From NCBI GenBank assembly GCA_025331565.1, contig JAFREQ010000047.1, forward strand, positions 1,106,001 through 1,170,000: a stretch of DNA of 64,000 nucleotides, written 5' to 3'. Both the position numbers and the translations under genes were made by a program. Below are positions 23,158 to 33,634 of this stretch, in pieces. A model generated the notes under the pieces. It worked only from the letters and a program-made list of their open reading frames with translations, was not told the origin of the DNA and ran no database searches. Source of the DNA: Holacanthus passer (lineage: Eukaryota; Chordata; Actinopteri; Pomacanthidae). Numbering within the stretch: position 1 is the stretch's first letter; every line of letters begins with the position of its first letter.

Positions 23158-26100
23158 ATGGGGTCGGCAGGGCGCCCGTGCTCGCTGCTGCTGCTGCTCT
23201 TTCTGCTGGGGCTTCATCATTCCTCGGCTTTCTGGATCGTCAACGTCGTCTTCCCCCCAAATGCCAAAACCAGAGCACCGAGCAACAGCACTCCACCACT
23301 CATTATCGGTAAGTGAAGGGAGTGAGTGGGTAAAATCAGTCCTACTTTGTTCTTAGATGTCAGACTATCTGTGCGCTTCAAGAATGGAGTCTGTCCTCTA
23401 AAGATCAAGTTTGATTACTAGCTGGGCAAGCAGGCCACGGGGGCCCTGAACGCCCCATGCATATGTTCTCAGGTTTGTGTAATTGAAAGATCTATTTTGG
23501 AATATGCCTACCGACTGATATGATAAGGGCCTTAAGGTAGGTACTGTTTTATTTGTATTTGCACTGTTTATTTGTTTGTACATGTGTCGAGAATAAATAC
23601 CTTCTGTTATTTCAGTTTTGTATTTGTTGCATATTCCTAAATGCATCCGTTTTCAGTGGGAAAAATAAGGGGTTTATGAAAGCTTATTATCTATTTATCT
23701 GTCTATCTATCTGTGTGACTAACTGACTGTCTGTCTGTCTGTCTGTCTGTGTATTGATGTCTAGGCTATCAGCGAGGTTGTACAATGTACTCTGTACATT
23801 TGACCCTGTATGTTTGTTTCATGCTTATCTAGGCCATACTAAGGCGTTTTAGGCTCAAAGGGCCAAAACGTGATTCAGTGGTCATGTTCCTCACTGGCCC
23901 TCCACATGTCAGCTGGAGGTGTTTTACACTCTCTGGCCTTGTACAAAGCACAAATTTGGCCCTCGACCAATTTTCCCCCCTTTCTGCCCCTCAACTCATG
24001 ATTTCTTCTTTATTTTCCATAGTAATTCTTTATTTCCTGTCATAACATTGCTATTAGTAGTCTTCTACTTTTCATTTGTAAAACTGGGGGTTCACTGAGA
24101 TATTATTCTAAACAAAGATCATCTTTTTTGTATGTCACAGCCTTAAAAGACATAAGACAGCAATTTGGTTTTGAAATATGGTCTAACTTGCATTAGACTA
24201 ATCTAAGAGCAAATTTAACAATACAGGTCAGTCCTTTGAAATGGCCCTGACCCTGTCCTAACACTATGGAGCCAGTCAACCAGTAATATGACTTTTTAGA
24301 CCTTAAAGGATCCAGTTTATACTTAAGTCCTCTTGACAGAGCTGCGTAAGGTTTTCTGTCTGTATTTGATTCTAATGTGTTGTAATCAGATGGACATTTG
24401 AGTTTCCCTTTGAGCTTCATAATGGAATTGTAAATGTTGTTAATCTGCTTCATGTATATGGATAGATACTCCCTGCAAAGTACTACAGAATATAAAATTG
24501 TCACCCAGTAGCAATGTGTCTGTGACATGAAAAGACAGTAATAGAAAGTATCATGGCCCCTTGATTGTGATACAGTGCAGTAAAAACATCTACACCTTCT
24601 TCACATCCTTCTTCAATTTCTTATCACGTATACTAGGTGTTATAAAATGTTTTTGGCCAAACATGCTGTCTACATTTGTGGGTCCTCCTCTGCAGTCATC
24701 ATGCAACTCACTATGTTTGACGCTGACTTCTATATGCAAAGTGTAATGTTAGTCAATGATTAAACTGATGTCTTATTCAAGACAGTCGTTTGTGTTCACT
24801 GCCCTTATTAGGAATCAGATTTTGTTGTTCCTTTTAAGATTGCACTGCAGGGCTTCTCTCTTCCCACGTCAGCTGGAGGTGTTTTACTCTCTCTGGCCTT
24901 GTACAAAGCATGAATTTGGCCTGTGTACATTTTCTCTTCCCACCACTTATGACTCATTGTTTGCAGTCAAAAAGGTCATTGTATAAATCTGGATACACAC
25001 AGTCTACTGCAGAGGAACCCCGAGTGGAGGACAGTCAATGAAGTGTGCTGCATTGGTTTCTAGTCTATAATGGTGATTATGAGGGTATGACAAACAATAG
25101 ATACAGTACATTTTGTTCAAGGGTGAAAAGTTTAGGAGCATGGCTATATATGCCATTGTATAGCCTCCTGAGACCCGAGCTTTTGTCTGGTGTGCATTTT
25201 TTATTTCTCCTTGCTATTTGGGATAGGTAAGACCTATAATAACTAAACTTGGTCTTTGTACAAGAAGTGGTTTTTGTAAAAATCAATACTGTTACATAAT
25301 CCCAATGTCCTCAAACAAGTACAAAACATTTATTTTGCAGCTATTACTAAAATGTGTCAAATTTTAATGCTATATCAAACTAGAGATGTTATTGTACATA
25401 AATACACTGATTTCATTCAGAAAATTTGGATATAAATTATACCTTTCTCTATTTTCCTTCGGGAGCTGCTGTAGCTGTAGTGTCTTTTGCAGATATTCCC
25501 GCCATTTTATTTTCACTGAAATGGGTGTAATATTGTGATATCACTACAATCACTATTACAATATAACATAATATGATAATATATCAATGTTGTGTTGCAA
25601 CTTGCTAGGCTTGTGGCCAAATAGATGTATTAATGCAACTTTAAAAATGAGGAGAGGGTTTCATATTTGTAATTTACTTTTTGTGAGCTCTAAGTGCCCG
25701 TACCAGCAGTGGTTCCCAACTTTTTCAGCTGCTGACCCCTTAAAATAAGGCAACGTCAACTTGTGATCCCTTGTCACAGTTTGCATATGTCCAGTAAAAA
25801 TGTCTTCCCCTCCTTTTCTGATTGTTTCATTTTCACACTTAGAGGCCTGCAGAGGAAAATCTATCTAATGTCTCACAAAACCCCCAACACATTTTAGAGA
25901 AAAGTCCAAAAATGAACTTGAATTTATGAAGCGGAACAATGTCTCGTACCTCCTCCTATTTCATTAAATGTCCTGTGAACCCTCAGATTCATCTTGACTC
26001 CAAAGTTGGGAACCACCGACCGGCAGTGCCGTTCAGTGCTTATCTTTGCAGTGTGATTCACTGATGTGCACATGTGTCTTTGTGTGTCCAGTGCCAGGGA

Positions 26101-29100
26101 ATTTGGGGAACCGTCTGGAAGCTAAGATAGACAAGCCAACACTGGTCCACTGGATGTGCTACAAGAAAACTGAACACTGGTTCCCCCTGTGGGTTGACCT
26201 CAACATGTTCATGCCTATAGGTGTAGACTGCTGGATTGATAACATGAGGTAACACTGACTGACTTTTAATGTCCTCTATCCTTTCTCTGTTTTACCTTCA
26301 AACCACTTAATGGCAACGTGTTCTCGCTACCTTTGTTCTACATCCTTGCTTTTACTGCAGGTGTTAACAGATGTTCCTACTCATTTGGAAAATACATCCT
26401 GATTCTTTGTCAAACATTGAAGACATAATATTTATACCACGTTTCCTGATTACAGTCATGTTTACATTTTCTTTTCCTGTTTGTGATTTCTTAGTATTAG
26501 TGTACATTACGAAAGATCTAGGATTTTGTTACTGTGCCACTTTAAATCTTCCAGTCTAGTCTAAGCTACCAGACAGAGCAATTATTCTGGGGGAACCACA
26601 ATATTTTTGTTCTTTTTCAGATATTATTAGTCACATTAGAAGCTGTGTTTGCCCAACTAGACTGACATGAATGTCTATGTGCGTGCCCCAGACTTGTTTA
26701 CAACAGGACGACTCGGCGGTCATCCAACTCCCCGGGAGTGCAGGTGCGGGTGCCAGGATTTGGGCAGACATATCCCATTGAGTTTCTTGACAATAACAAA
26801 CTGGCTGGTGAGAGAAATACATCTGTACTGGTGGGTTTGGGGTTTGGCATTTGTGGATTCTGTAATCTTTTCATCTTTTTTGAATAATACAGAAGTGTCA
26901 AAATGTTTCATGAAAGCAATCATGTATAGGTCTGTGCTTAATTTCTACATTAATTAAATATCTTAAATGCACTTTGTAGCTCAGATCCCTTGTTATAATG
27001 TTGCTTTAGACTCTGACATCTGGTATTGATTTAGTCTGCTGCTGTTTTCTGCAGGTTATTTTCACACGATGGTGCAACATTTGGTTAACGTGGGCTATAC
27101 CCGAAACGAGACAGTCAGAGGAGCACCATACGATTGGAGATTAGCACCAAGTAGGTAGCAAAGCTATGCATGCACCCTCACATACACACTCACATTGTTA
27201 CGAGTTAGTTAAAAGAGCTTTGTACAGCACATCTAGCATATTGTCAGAACACAAAGTACCCACTGGAATTGTTATCTTGAGAAAATATTTAAATGGAATG
27301 GTTTGGCACTTGCACATGTTGCCTTGAAAGTTGCATTAGAAGGAACAAGGGGCTCGCTGAGTCAACTCAGCATGTCCATTTTAAGTAATTACATGTTGTG
27401 TAGATGGTGTGTGTGCTCTCATTCTCTGTAATGATATTGATAATGTATAATAAAGTAAAACCATCAGATGACAATGGATATTTTTTATATTAAGGCTGCA
27501 TCAATTGATTCCTTTTCTTTGCCACTTGGGAGCAATCATAGCAAGCTGTAAATAATGACATGGTGTAATATCACCATACAAATGTATTAATGACGTGTGC
27601 AACAGTTGCTTACTTACACATCCAGCAACCACAGAGTGACATTAGCATTCATTTGGAGTTGTGTTTCTGTCCACCTGATAAATATAAGCCTAATACTTAC
27701 TAGTGGCTAAAGACCGTCTGCCTGTTGCAGCTGGAAATGAGGTTGATGAGAGCAGTAAGACTTGAACCAAAACAGTACATTTGTTGCAAAACCAAAAACA
27801 AGGAGCTGAGAGGAGAGAGGACATCAGACATTCAGGCATTCAGTTGGCCAGAAACACAACTCCAAATAACTACAAATGTTGCATGTTAACCATACAGTAA
27901 CAACTTTAAATGTCAGGACTTGTTGTGTTCCTCTGACCACATGTGGCCAAATTAATACAACTTTAAAGAAGTGCACTGATTTACTCGGGCCAAACTCTTC
28001 ATGTATCATTATTTAAAGTGATGACTCCTGTCATCTCTCCTCCCACAGATGAGAACACAGAGTATTTCACAAAACTGCAGGGCCTGGTCGAGGAGATGTA
28101 CGACCAGTACCAGCAGCCTGTCCACCTGTTGGGACACAGCATGGGCTGCCACTATGTCCTCTACTTCCTCAACCACCAGCCTCAGGCCTGGAAGGACAAG
28201 TACATCAAGGGCTTCATTTCCCTGGGAGCTCCATGGGGGGGTGCTGTTAAACCACTTAGAGTCCTGTCGTCAGGTACTGGCAAAGTACTTAGAATACAGT
28301 ACAATAGCAGAGGCTACTACACCTGGCACTCTCAATACAACAATTCTTTTTATTAATATTAATAATAATAATATTCATTATTCCTATACAGGTTTCTTAT
28401 TTTGTGTTCTCCCTATTACTATTTCTTACTATCACAATGAGGCTCAAACACTCCACATGGCAGGGTTAACTTTGTGGAACACAGAAACAACCACCTGATT
28501 TTATTGAGGTATTTGCACATTCTACTGCTTTATAAGCCTCCTGTTTTTTGACTTGCAATTCATTGCAGGTGAAAATGACGGCATCCCGATGATTTCCAAC
28601 ATTAAGATCCGTGAGGAACAGAGGATGACGACAACTAATCCCTGGATGCTGCCATCTCTGGATATCTGGCCAAAGGACCACGTGTTTATCTCTACACCAA
28701 CTTTTAACTACACCAACCAGGACTACCAGCGCCTCTTCACAGACATCAATTTTGAGGATGGCTGGTAATTAACAGCTTTAACGTTATTATACAATCTTGA
28801 TTGACAAAAGCTGTGTCACTACCCACCTCAATTTTAGATGTACCATATTCCTCAGTTGATCTAACTTATTCAGATGCATTGGAATTTTTTATGATTTGCA
28901 GAACAGTGACTATATAGTGGCAGTGGTAATCTCACTTAGGACACATGAAAACCTGGTCAATTATGTAAATTACTTCAGATGTGTGTTCAGTCTCTGCATT
29001 ATGTGTTCCTCGACCATGATAGATAGTGTGCAAGAAAGTGTTTCATTATGTCATTATATTGTGGGGAATAGCAGTTAATGATTGAACACTTTCTTGTGTT

Positions 29101-30772
29101 AAGTATCACACTTGTGCACGCAGGGTGTGGGAAAAACAAGGGATAGGACCCAAATGGCGACTTCAGAGATAGAGCTGATGCAGTTAAATGATTTATTCAC
29201 ACACAAGAAGGTACAAAGCTTCTAGGATGGTGAGGCCAGCAGGGGTCAAACCCAAATCAGGCAGTACAAACAGGCAGAAAAATTCAACAGGGAGCAGGTA
29301 AGAATCAAAATCCAACAAAGGGCTAGATCCAGGGAAAAAAATGCAAAGGTGCAGAAACACTGGGAAAACAGTAGGAAATGGCTGGAACACTTGAACAAAG
29401 TACAGAGATGAACTGGCAAAGAGAGATGTACATAGTCTGAATCCAATAGGGAGGGAAAGATAAAGGCATAGATGAAACTAATCTGTAATCAAAAAGGGAG
29501 GAAACAGGAGGGCAGGAAGTATAATTATAAAATAAAACAGGACTGAATGACATGAAACAAAAAAAACATAACCTGGGGCAGGATATGACATTTAAAGCAT
29601 CTTGAATTGATCCTGATTGCTAACATTTTTATTTGTAGACCTCTGGATGTCTTACTTGATGCTACCACTGGGAGTTGCCAATGTCAGAAATTTTCAACTT
29701 AACATATGGTGAACATGTTAGCAAAAAATGTCCTATTCACACATCCAGCCAATGCAGAGCAACCTTAACATTTATTTGGAGAATGTGATTTTGGCTTCCT
29801 GTCAAATATAAGTCTAATATTCACTCTTCTCTTTAGCTCTGTATTTTCTGAAATTTCGGGCTCAACAAAAACTACACGACGGAGGTGAACCAGAATGAAC
29901 CATAACACTAAAGCTGCAGGCTGGAAAATGGAACATTAAGCTTTAAGTCGAAATCACAGAGTTCATGTCTGTTTAAAGAAAAAAGTTGAATAAAGCCTTT
30001 TGTGGTTCTAGGGGGAGCTGTGCAAAATCTGATAAATTGCATTAAACTTAAACTGAATCAAGTCATATTTTGGGTAATGTCGCAGCTGGTTTTGACAAGG
30101 AAGAAGAATGCATGGGGGAAAAAAGAGGATAATTCTGATTCTGCTGCCTCGATTTTGACCCTTGTCTTTTAAAACTGTCCACCATGAGTCCAAAAATGTT
30201 TAAGGAGTGCAATGCTAAATCAGTGGAGCATATTCTTTTAGGGTTACTATAAAGTTTCATAGAGGTGATGGGAAGTGGAGTGTCAGGTGATAAGTCTCTG
30301 AGGATTCATCACTTTGCACGATCTCTTTCACAATTTATGTATCATGTAATTTTATAACGTTTTATCCTTGCACCACTCCATTTCATTTTATCCTCTTGTT
30401 GGTTCCAGGTATATCTGGGAGGACACCAAGAACCTCACCGGTGATCTCCACCCACCTGGTGTTGAGGTGTGGTGTATGTATGGCGTGGGGCTTCCAACTC
30501 CAGTAACATACATTTATGAGGAAGAGTTTCCCAACGTGGACCCGGTGGATTTTGTTTACGCTGACGGGGACGACACAGTGGACAGTCTTAGCATGAGTCT
30601 TTGCAAACGTTGGGTGGGGCAGCAGGACAAACCCGTCCATGTTACAGAGTACCGGGGAATGGCTCACCTGGATATAGTGTTCCATGAAAAGGTGCTCACC
30701 CAAATCCAGCATATCCTGGAGGGCAATTTAGACACACCCACAGAGGTTGACGTCCGATTTGGAATTAACTAG
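23158..30772 (+). CDS. lcat: Phosphatidylcholine-sterol acyltransferase (complete, 7 coding exons)
   Basis: LCAT is a secreted plasma enzyme that moves an acyl chain from phosphatidylcholine to cholesterol on HDL. Exons: 23158-23308, 26092-26248, 26692-26807, 27055-27150, 28049-28273, 28569-28764, 30409-30772. They join to 434 aa; human is 440. A Leu-rich signal peptide ends near residue 24, before FWIVNVVFPP, which matches the human mature start. The alpha/beta-hydrolase nucleophile is Ser204 in GHSMG. The other triad residues are Asp368 in ADGDDTV and His400 in MAHLDIVF. Cys73 and Cys97 flank the lid. N-glycosylation sequons include N43, N107 and N295 (FNYT). Human free Cys31 is Asn54 here, while the Cys184 equivalent is kept (Cys207). 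LCAT rather than PLA2G15 is indicated by ISNIKIREEQR, DHVFISTPTFNYT and VEVWCMYGVGLPTP. The closely related pla2g15 follows in the same direction 2.0 kb downstream. Confidence 0.96.
23686..23752. repeat. (TATC)n/(TGTC)n tetranucleotide microsatellite
   Basis: TATCTATTTATCTGTC units lead into a run of CTGT repeats. It lies in lcat intron 1. Confidence 0.9.
23904..24921. repeat. Pair of about 57-bp direct repeats in lcat intron 1
   Basis: Copies at 23904-23962 and 24865-24921 share GTCAGCTGGAGGTGTTTTAC and CTCTGGCCTTGTACAAAGCA with few differences. They are in the same direction and about 960 bases apart. Weaker similarity continues past them (ACTCATGATT versus GACTCATTGT). Confidence 0.8.
25707..26020. 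mobile_element. hAT-like non-autonomous element (MITE)
   Basis: The left end CAGTGGTTCCCAACTTT is inverted at the right end, AAAGTTGGGAACCAC. The interior begins GCTGCTGACCCCTTAAAA, as in the GGTTCCCAACC family of short hAT-type elements known in vertebrates. There is no transposase. It ends about 70 bases before lcat exon 2. Confidence 0.75.
27580..27715. repeat. Dispersed repeat in lcat intron 4 (copy 1)
   Basis: The segment holds ACACATCCAGCAACCACAGA, TTTGGAGTTGTGTTTCTG and ATAAATATAAGCCTAATA. It matches 29700-29850 in intron 6 with divergence. Family unknown. Confidence 0.65.
29110..29592. repeat. Interspersed repeat in lcat intron 6
   Basis: The segment runs from about GGATAGGACCCAAATGGCGA through AATGATTTATTCACACACAA, then an A-rich body with many CAGGCAGAAA-like words, to CAGGATATGACA. 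It resembles a dispersed teleost repeat of a few hundred bases that I recall. The class (LTR, SINE or DNA element) was not determined. Confidence 0.55.
29700..29850. repeat. Dispersed repeat in lcat intron 6 (copy 2)
   Basis: This is a diverged partner of 27580-27715, with ACACATCCAGCCAATGCAGA, TTTGGAGAATGTGATTTTGG and AAATATAAGTCTAATATTCA. Confidence 0.65.
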
Positions 30773-30896
30773 CAGACAACAGCATTTAAGAGTTAAAAAA
30801 AACCAAAAACACATGGAGTGCTGGATTTTTACATAGACGATGTTTTACTCTCTTCAATTGTCAAAAAAAAACTACATTCCAGATAGCTCCACATTT

Positions 30897-30914
30897 ACTA
30901 GCGCCCCCTCTCAC
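30897..30914 (-). promoter_or_regulatory. CTCF-like motif between lcat and pla2g15
   Basis: The minus strand reads GAGAGGGGGCGCTAGTAA, which contains a CTCF-like GGGGGCGCTA core. This is motif evidence only. Confidence 0.35.
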
Positions 30915-31615
30915 CCCAAGTAAGTGTAACAAACCAATCAGGACTAGCCAGTAATCTAACCCTGACCCCCCCAGCCAGCAGCCATGACCCCCTTATCTAA
31001 ACTAAAAGCTGATGATTTGCAGTATGAATTTGACTCTGATCTGTGTATTTCTACTTCCAAGCTGTGTATTTTCTTGATGATGATGATCATGATGAGACCT
31101 TTGGTGGTAATCATTGTACACGTAATTATCACAATAATTACAAACATAGTAAAATGAATTTTTTCATGATGGTTCAGTTAATGTTGTTGTCTGTGTAGTT
31201 TCACATCACAGTCCATTCAGGAAACTTCAAATCCTGTTACATATTTACAAAAAAAACACACAATTCTGGTTTGTTTACTTTGATGGTTGATGAATTGGTC
31301 ATCACATCATCATTATCATTGTTTGTGCACACACGCACACACCCAATGACACATATTTGTCATATTCTGTGGGTAGTTACAAGTGTGACTAATAAATAGA
31401 AGCATATTTTATTGTGTATGATGTCCTTGTAATATCTCTATACAAATTTATATATTTTTAGATATCTGTATAAAATCTTTCTGAAAAATAATTTAAGATC
31501 GCTCATTCTTTAGGCTCATATACAGTGGCTTACATTAAATTAAATGATGTGACATGATGGGAATATTTTATACTGTCATGTAACATGCCAAATTTATTTG
31601 AATGTTTCTACTTAT

Positions 31616-31621
31616 AATAAA
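31616..31621 (+). terminator. Candidate lcat poly(A) signal AATAAA
   Basis: This AATAAA lies about 850 bases after the lcat stop, with another candidate near 31391. Usage is inferred from position only. Confidence 0.4.
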
Positions 31622-31640
31622 GCATCTACTGTCACAAAGG

Positions 31641-32580
31641 TCATGTGTGTCAAATGATTAGTTTAGATCCAGCAAAAATCAAATGTGAAGTATGAATTTG
31701 CTCTTACAATCTCTTGTGGCCCAGCCAACACTAGACAGATTTTGCCATGTGTCCTCCCCAATTTCACCACCTAGCTCCTTTTACCTTAATTCTCACATTT
31801 CCTGCTTTGAGTATAAATAATATTTTTCTAAAGATATTGAGGCACTATGCATTATCAAATAAGTCCTGTCCCATATTGTCTTCCTCTTCTCCCCTGTTAA
31901 GTCCGAAGACACTCCCTGTGCTGTATTTCTAGTCTTTCCAAAAGTCTCCCTTCCCTTTCAGATTGAATTGGTCATCTTATTCCTGATATCACTTAAATAT
32001 TGTGTCTCTATAGATAGATAGATATTTAGTTACTTTATTGATCCTTTACAGGAAATTACTTTGTTACAGCAGCCACATTAAGACTCAGGAAAAATCCACA
32101 ACCGCACAAAACAACCAACGATAAGCAATTAACTAAGACTATATATCGTATACAATATGTGAAAATATGTAATACAAAATTAAATGAAATTAAATGAGTG
32201 AATGAATGAAGAGGTTATTAATCACACATCTACCAGTCTCATATATCATCTTCTTTTGTTAAAGGCTCATTGACCTATTTCTATCCACCCTGGCTGAGTC
32301 ATACTCTGCCCAGTGTCCAACCAACTTGGCCATTTCAATTCCTAACTGTATAGTCATAGTATATATAGTATATGTACTATAACTAGTTTCCTTTTAAAGT
32401 TAATCAAGTAATCTAACTATGTAATTGTATTGTTTCAGTATCTTATCTGCTATAATCAGAGGTAACATCATTGATATGAGGTTAAACTATCATCTTGTGT
32501 ACATGTCCCGTGCTCCTGTCTGTGTGTCCTCACATAGACCTGTTTGTCTCTCCTTCATAGACTATAAAACAGCTCTCCTT
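31641..32580. other. lcat-pla2g15 intergenic region
   Basis: There is no gene here. At 32007-32100 a TAGATAGATAGA run is followed by TTACTTTATTGATCC and GGAAATTACTTTGTTACAG, resembling a LINE 3'-end fragment of the kind seen elsewhere in the window. Confidence 0.55.
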
Positions 32581-32769
32581 GCGTGCGTTCGACTCCATCT
32601 GCGATCGATGACTTTTGCTTTGATTGCTGGCGGGTGGATTGCTCTGCGATCTGGACCCCGTGATCATCGCTTTCGTCAACGTTTACGTCCCATTTAATCA
32701 TATCAGAGGGCTTGAAGAGCCAAACCAAAAGCGATCCGCCGCAGATCTGCACACAGCGAGGAGGCGACC

Positions 32770-32787
32770 ATGACCGCCGGGCTATGA
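32770..32787 (+). promoter_or_regulatory. Short upstream ORF in the pla2g15 leader
   Basis: An ATG at 32770 opens a five-codon frame (M-T-A-G-L) and stops at TGA 32785-32787, 13 bases before the pla2g15 ATG. If transcribed, it could lower translation of the main frame. Confidence 0.5.
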
Positions 32788-32800
32788 GACACCAGGAGCC

Positions 32801-33592
32801 ATGGCGGCTTGGCACTGGATGACCGCCTTCTCTTCGCTGCTCCGGCTCGGGGTGTTGTTGTTGCTGTTGTCGGCTCGGAGCAGCGGCAGACCGTCGGAGA
32901 AATGTCCCGGCGACAAGTCCTGTCAGCCGCCGAGACCTCCCGTGGTCCTCAGTGAGTGTCTCATTCATTGTTGTACACTGTTTCTAGTCTTGATCACATT
33001 AATATCTGTTGTCAAAAAAATTGCGCAACTTACTGTGAGCAGCTCATCAACAGCTGCTAGCGATGCTAGGCGAGATTCAAAACAGGCCAAGCTGCATTCA
33101 AAATTCATTCTTTTTTTTTTCTCTCCTCGCTTGTCGCAAATGTTGTGTAAAGCTTACAGCAAAATTCAACACTTTTCAGATTAGTAGTTTGTTAGTCTTC
33201 AATTCGGCTAACACACATGCTTCCAATATGTATACTGCTCAATTTGATTTCAACTTTTCTATTCGGCCTGTCCGTCTTGTTATTGACGATTCCACGAAAA
33301 CGGCCAGCGGTTCGTCATAGAGACCCCTCTGAACCAGGGTGTCCCGTTGTGTTCGAAGAAATGCTATTTTAAGTCTTTGTTCGTGCTGTATCGAAGACAT
33401 GATGCCATCGATTCGGAAAATGTGTTTAGTCATCCTTTGTTGATGATTAAATGCATGAAGGCGTCTTTAGATTGCTGTATTTGTGAACGGAGTTTGGCTG
33501 GACACATCAGGAAAAATGGCACTTATTACCATACTAATGTTGACATGTATTTGCGAGATTTGGTTTAGATTTAAACCTTGTTTACAAGTTGT

Positions 33593-33634
<42 letters not shown>

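Larger units (their letters stand above)
23309..26091 (+). other. lcat intron 1
   Basis: This 2.8-kb intron has donor GGTAAGTG and acceptor TGTGTCCAG. It contains a TATC/TGTC tetranucleotide tract, a duplicated 57-bp segment and a hAT-like repeat, each listed separately. No coding sequence was seen. Confidence 0.8.
30773..31640 (+). other. lcat 3' UTR
   Basis: AT-rich sequence follows the TAG stop. AATAAA hexamers occur near 31391-31396 and at 31616-31621; the latter is followed by AGCATCTACTGTC. The UTR end is inferred. Confidence 0.5.
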
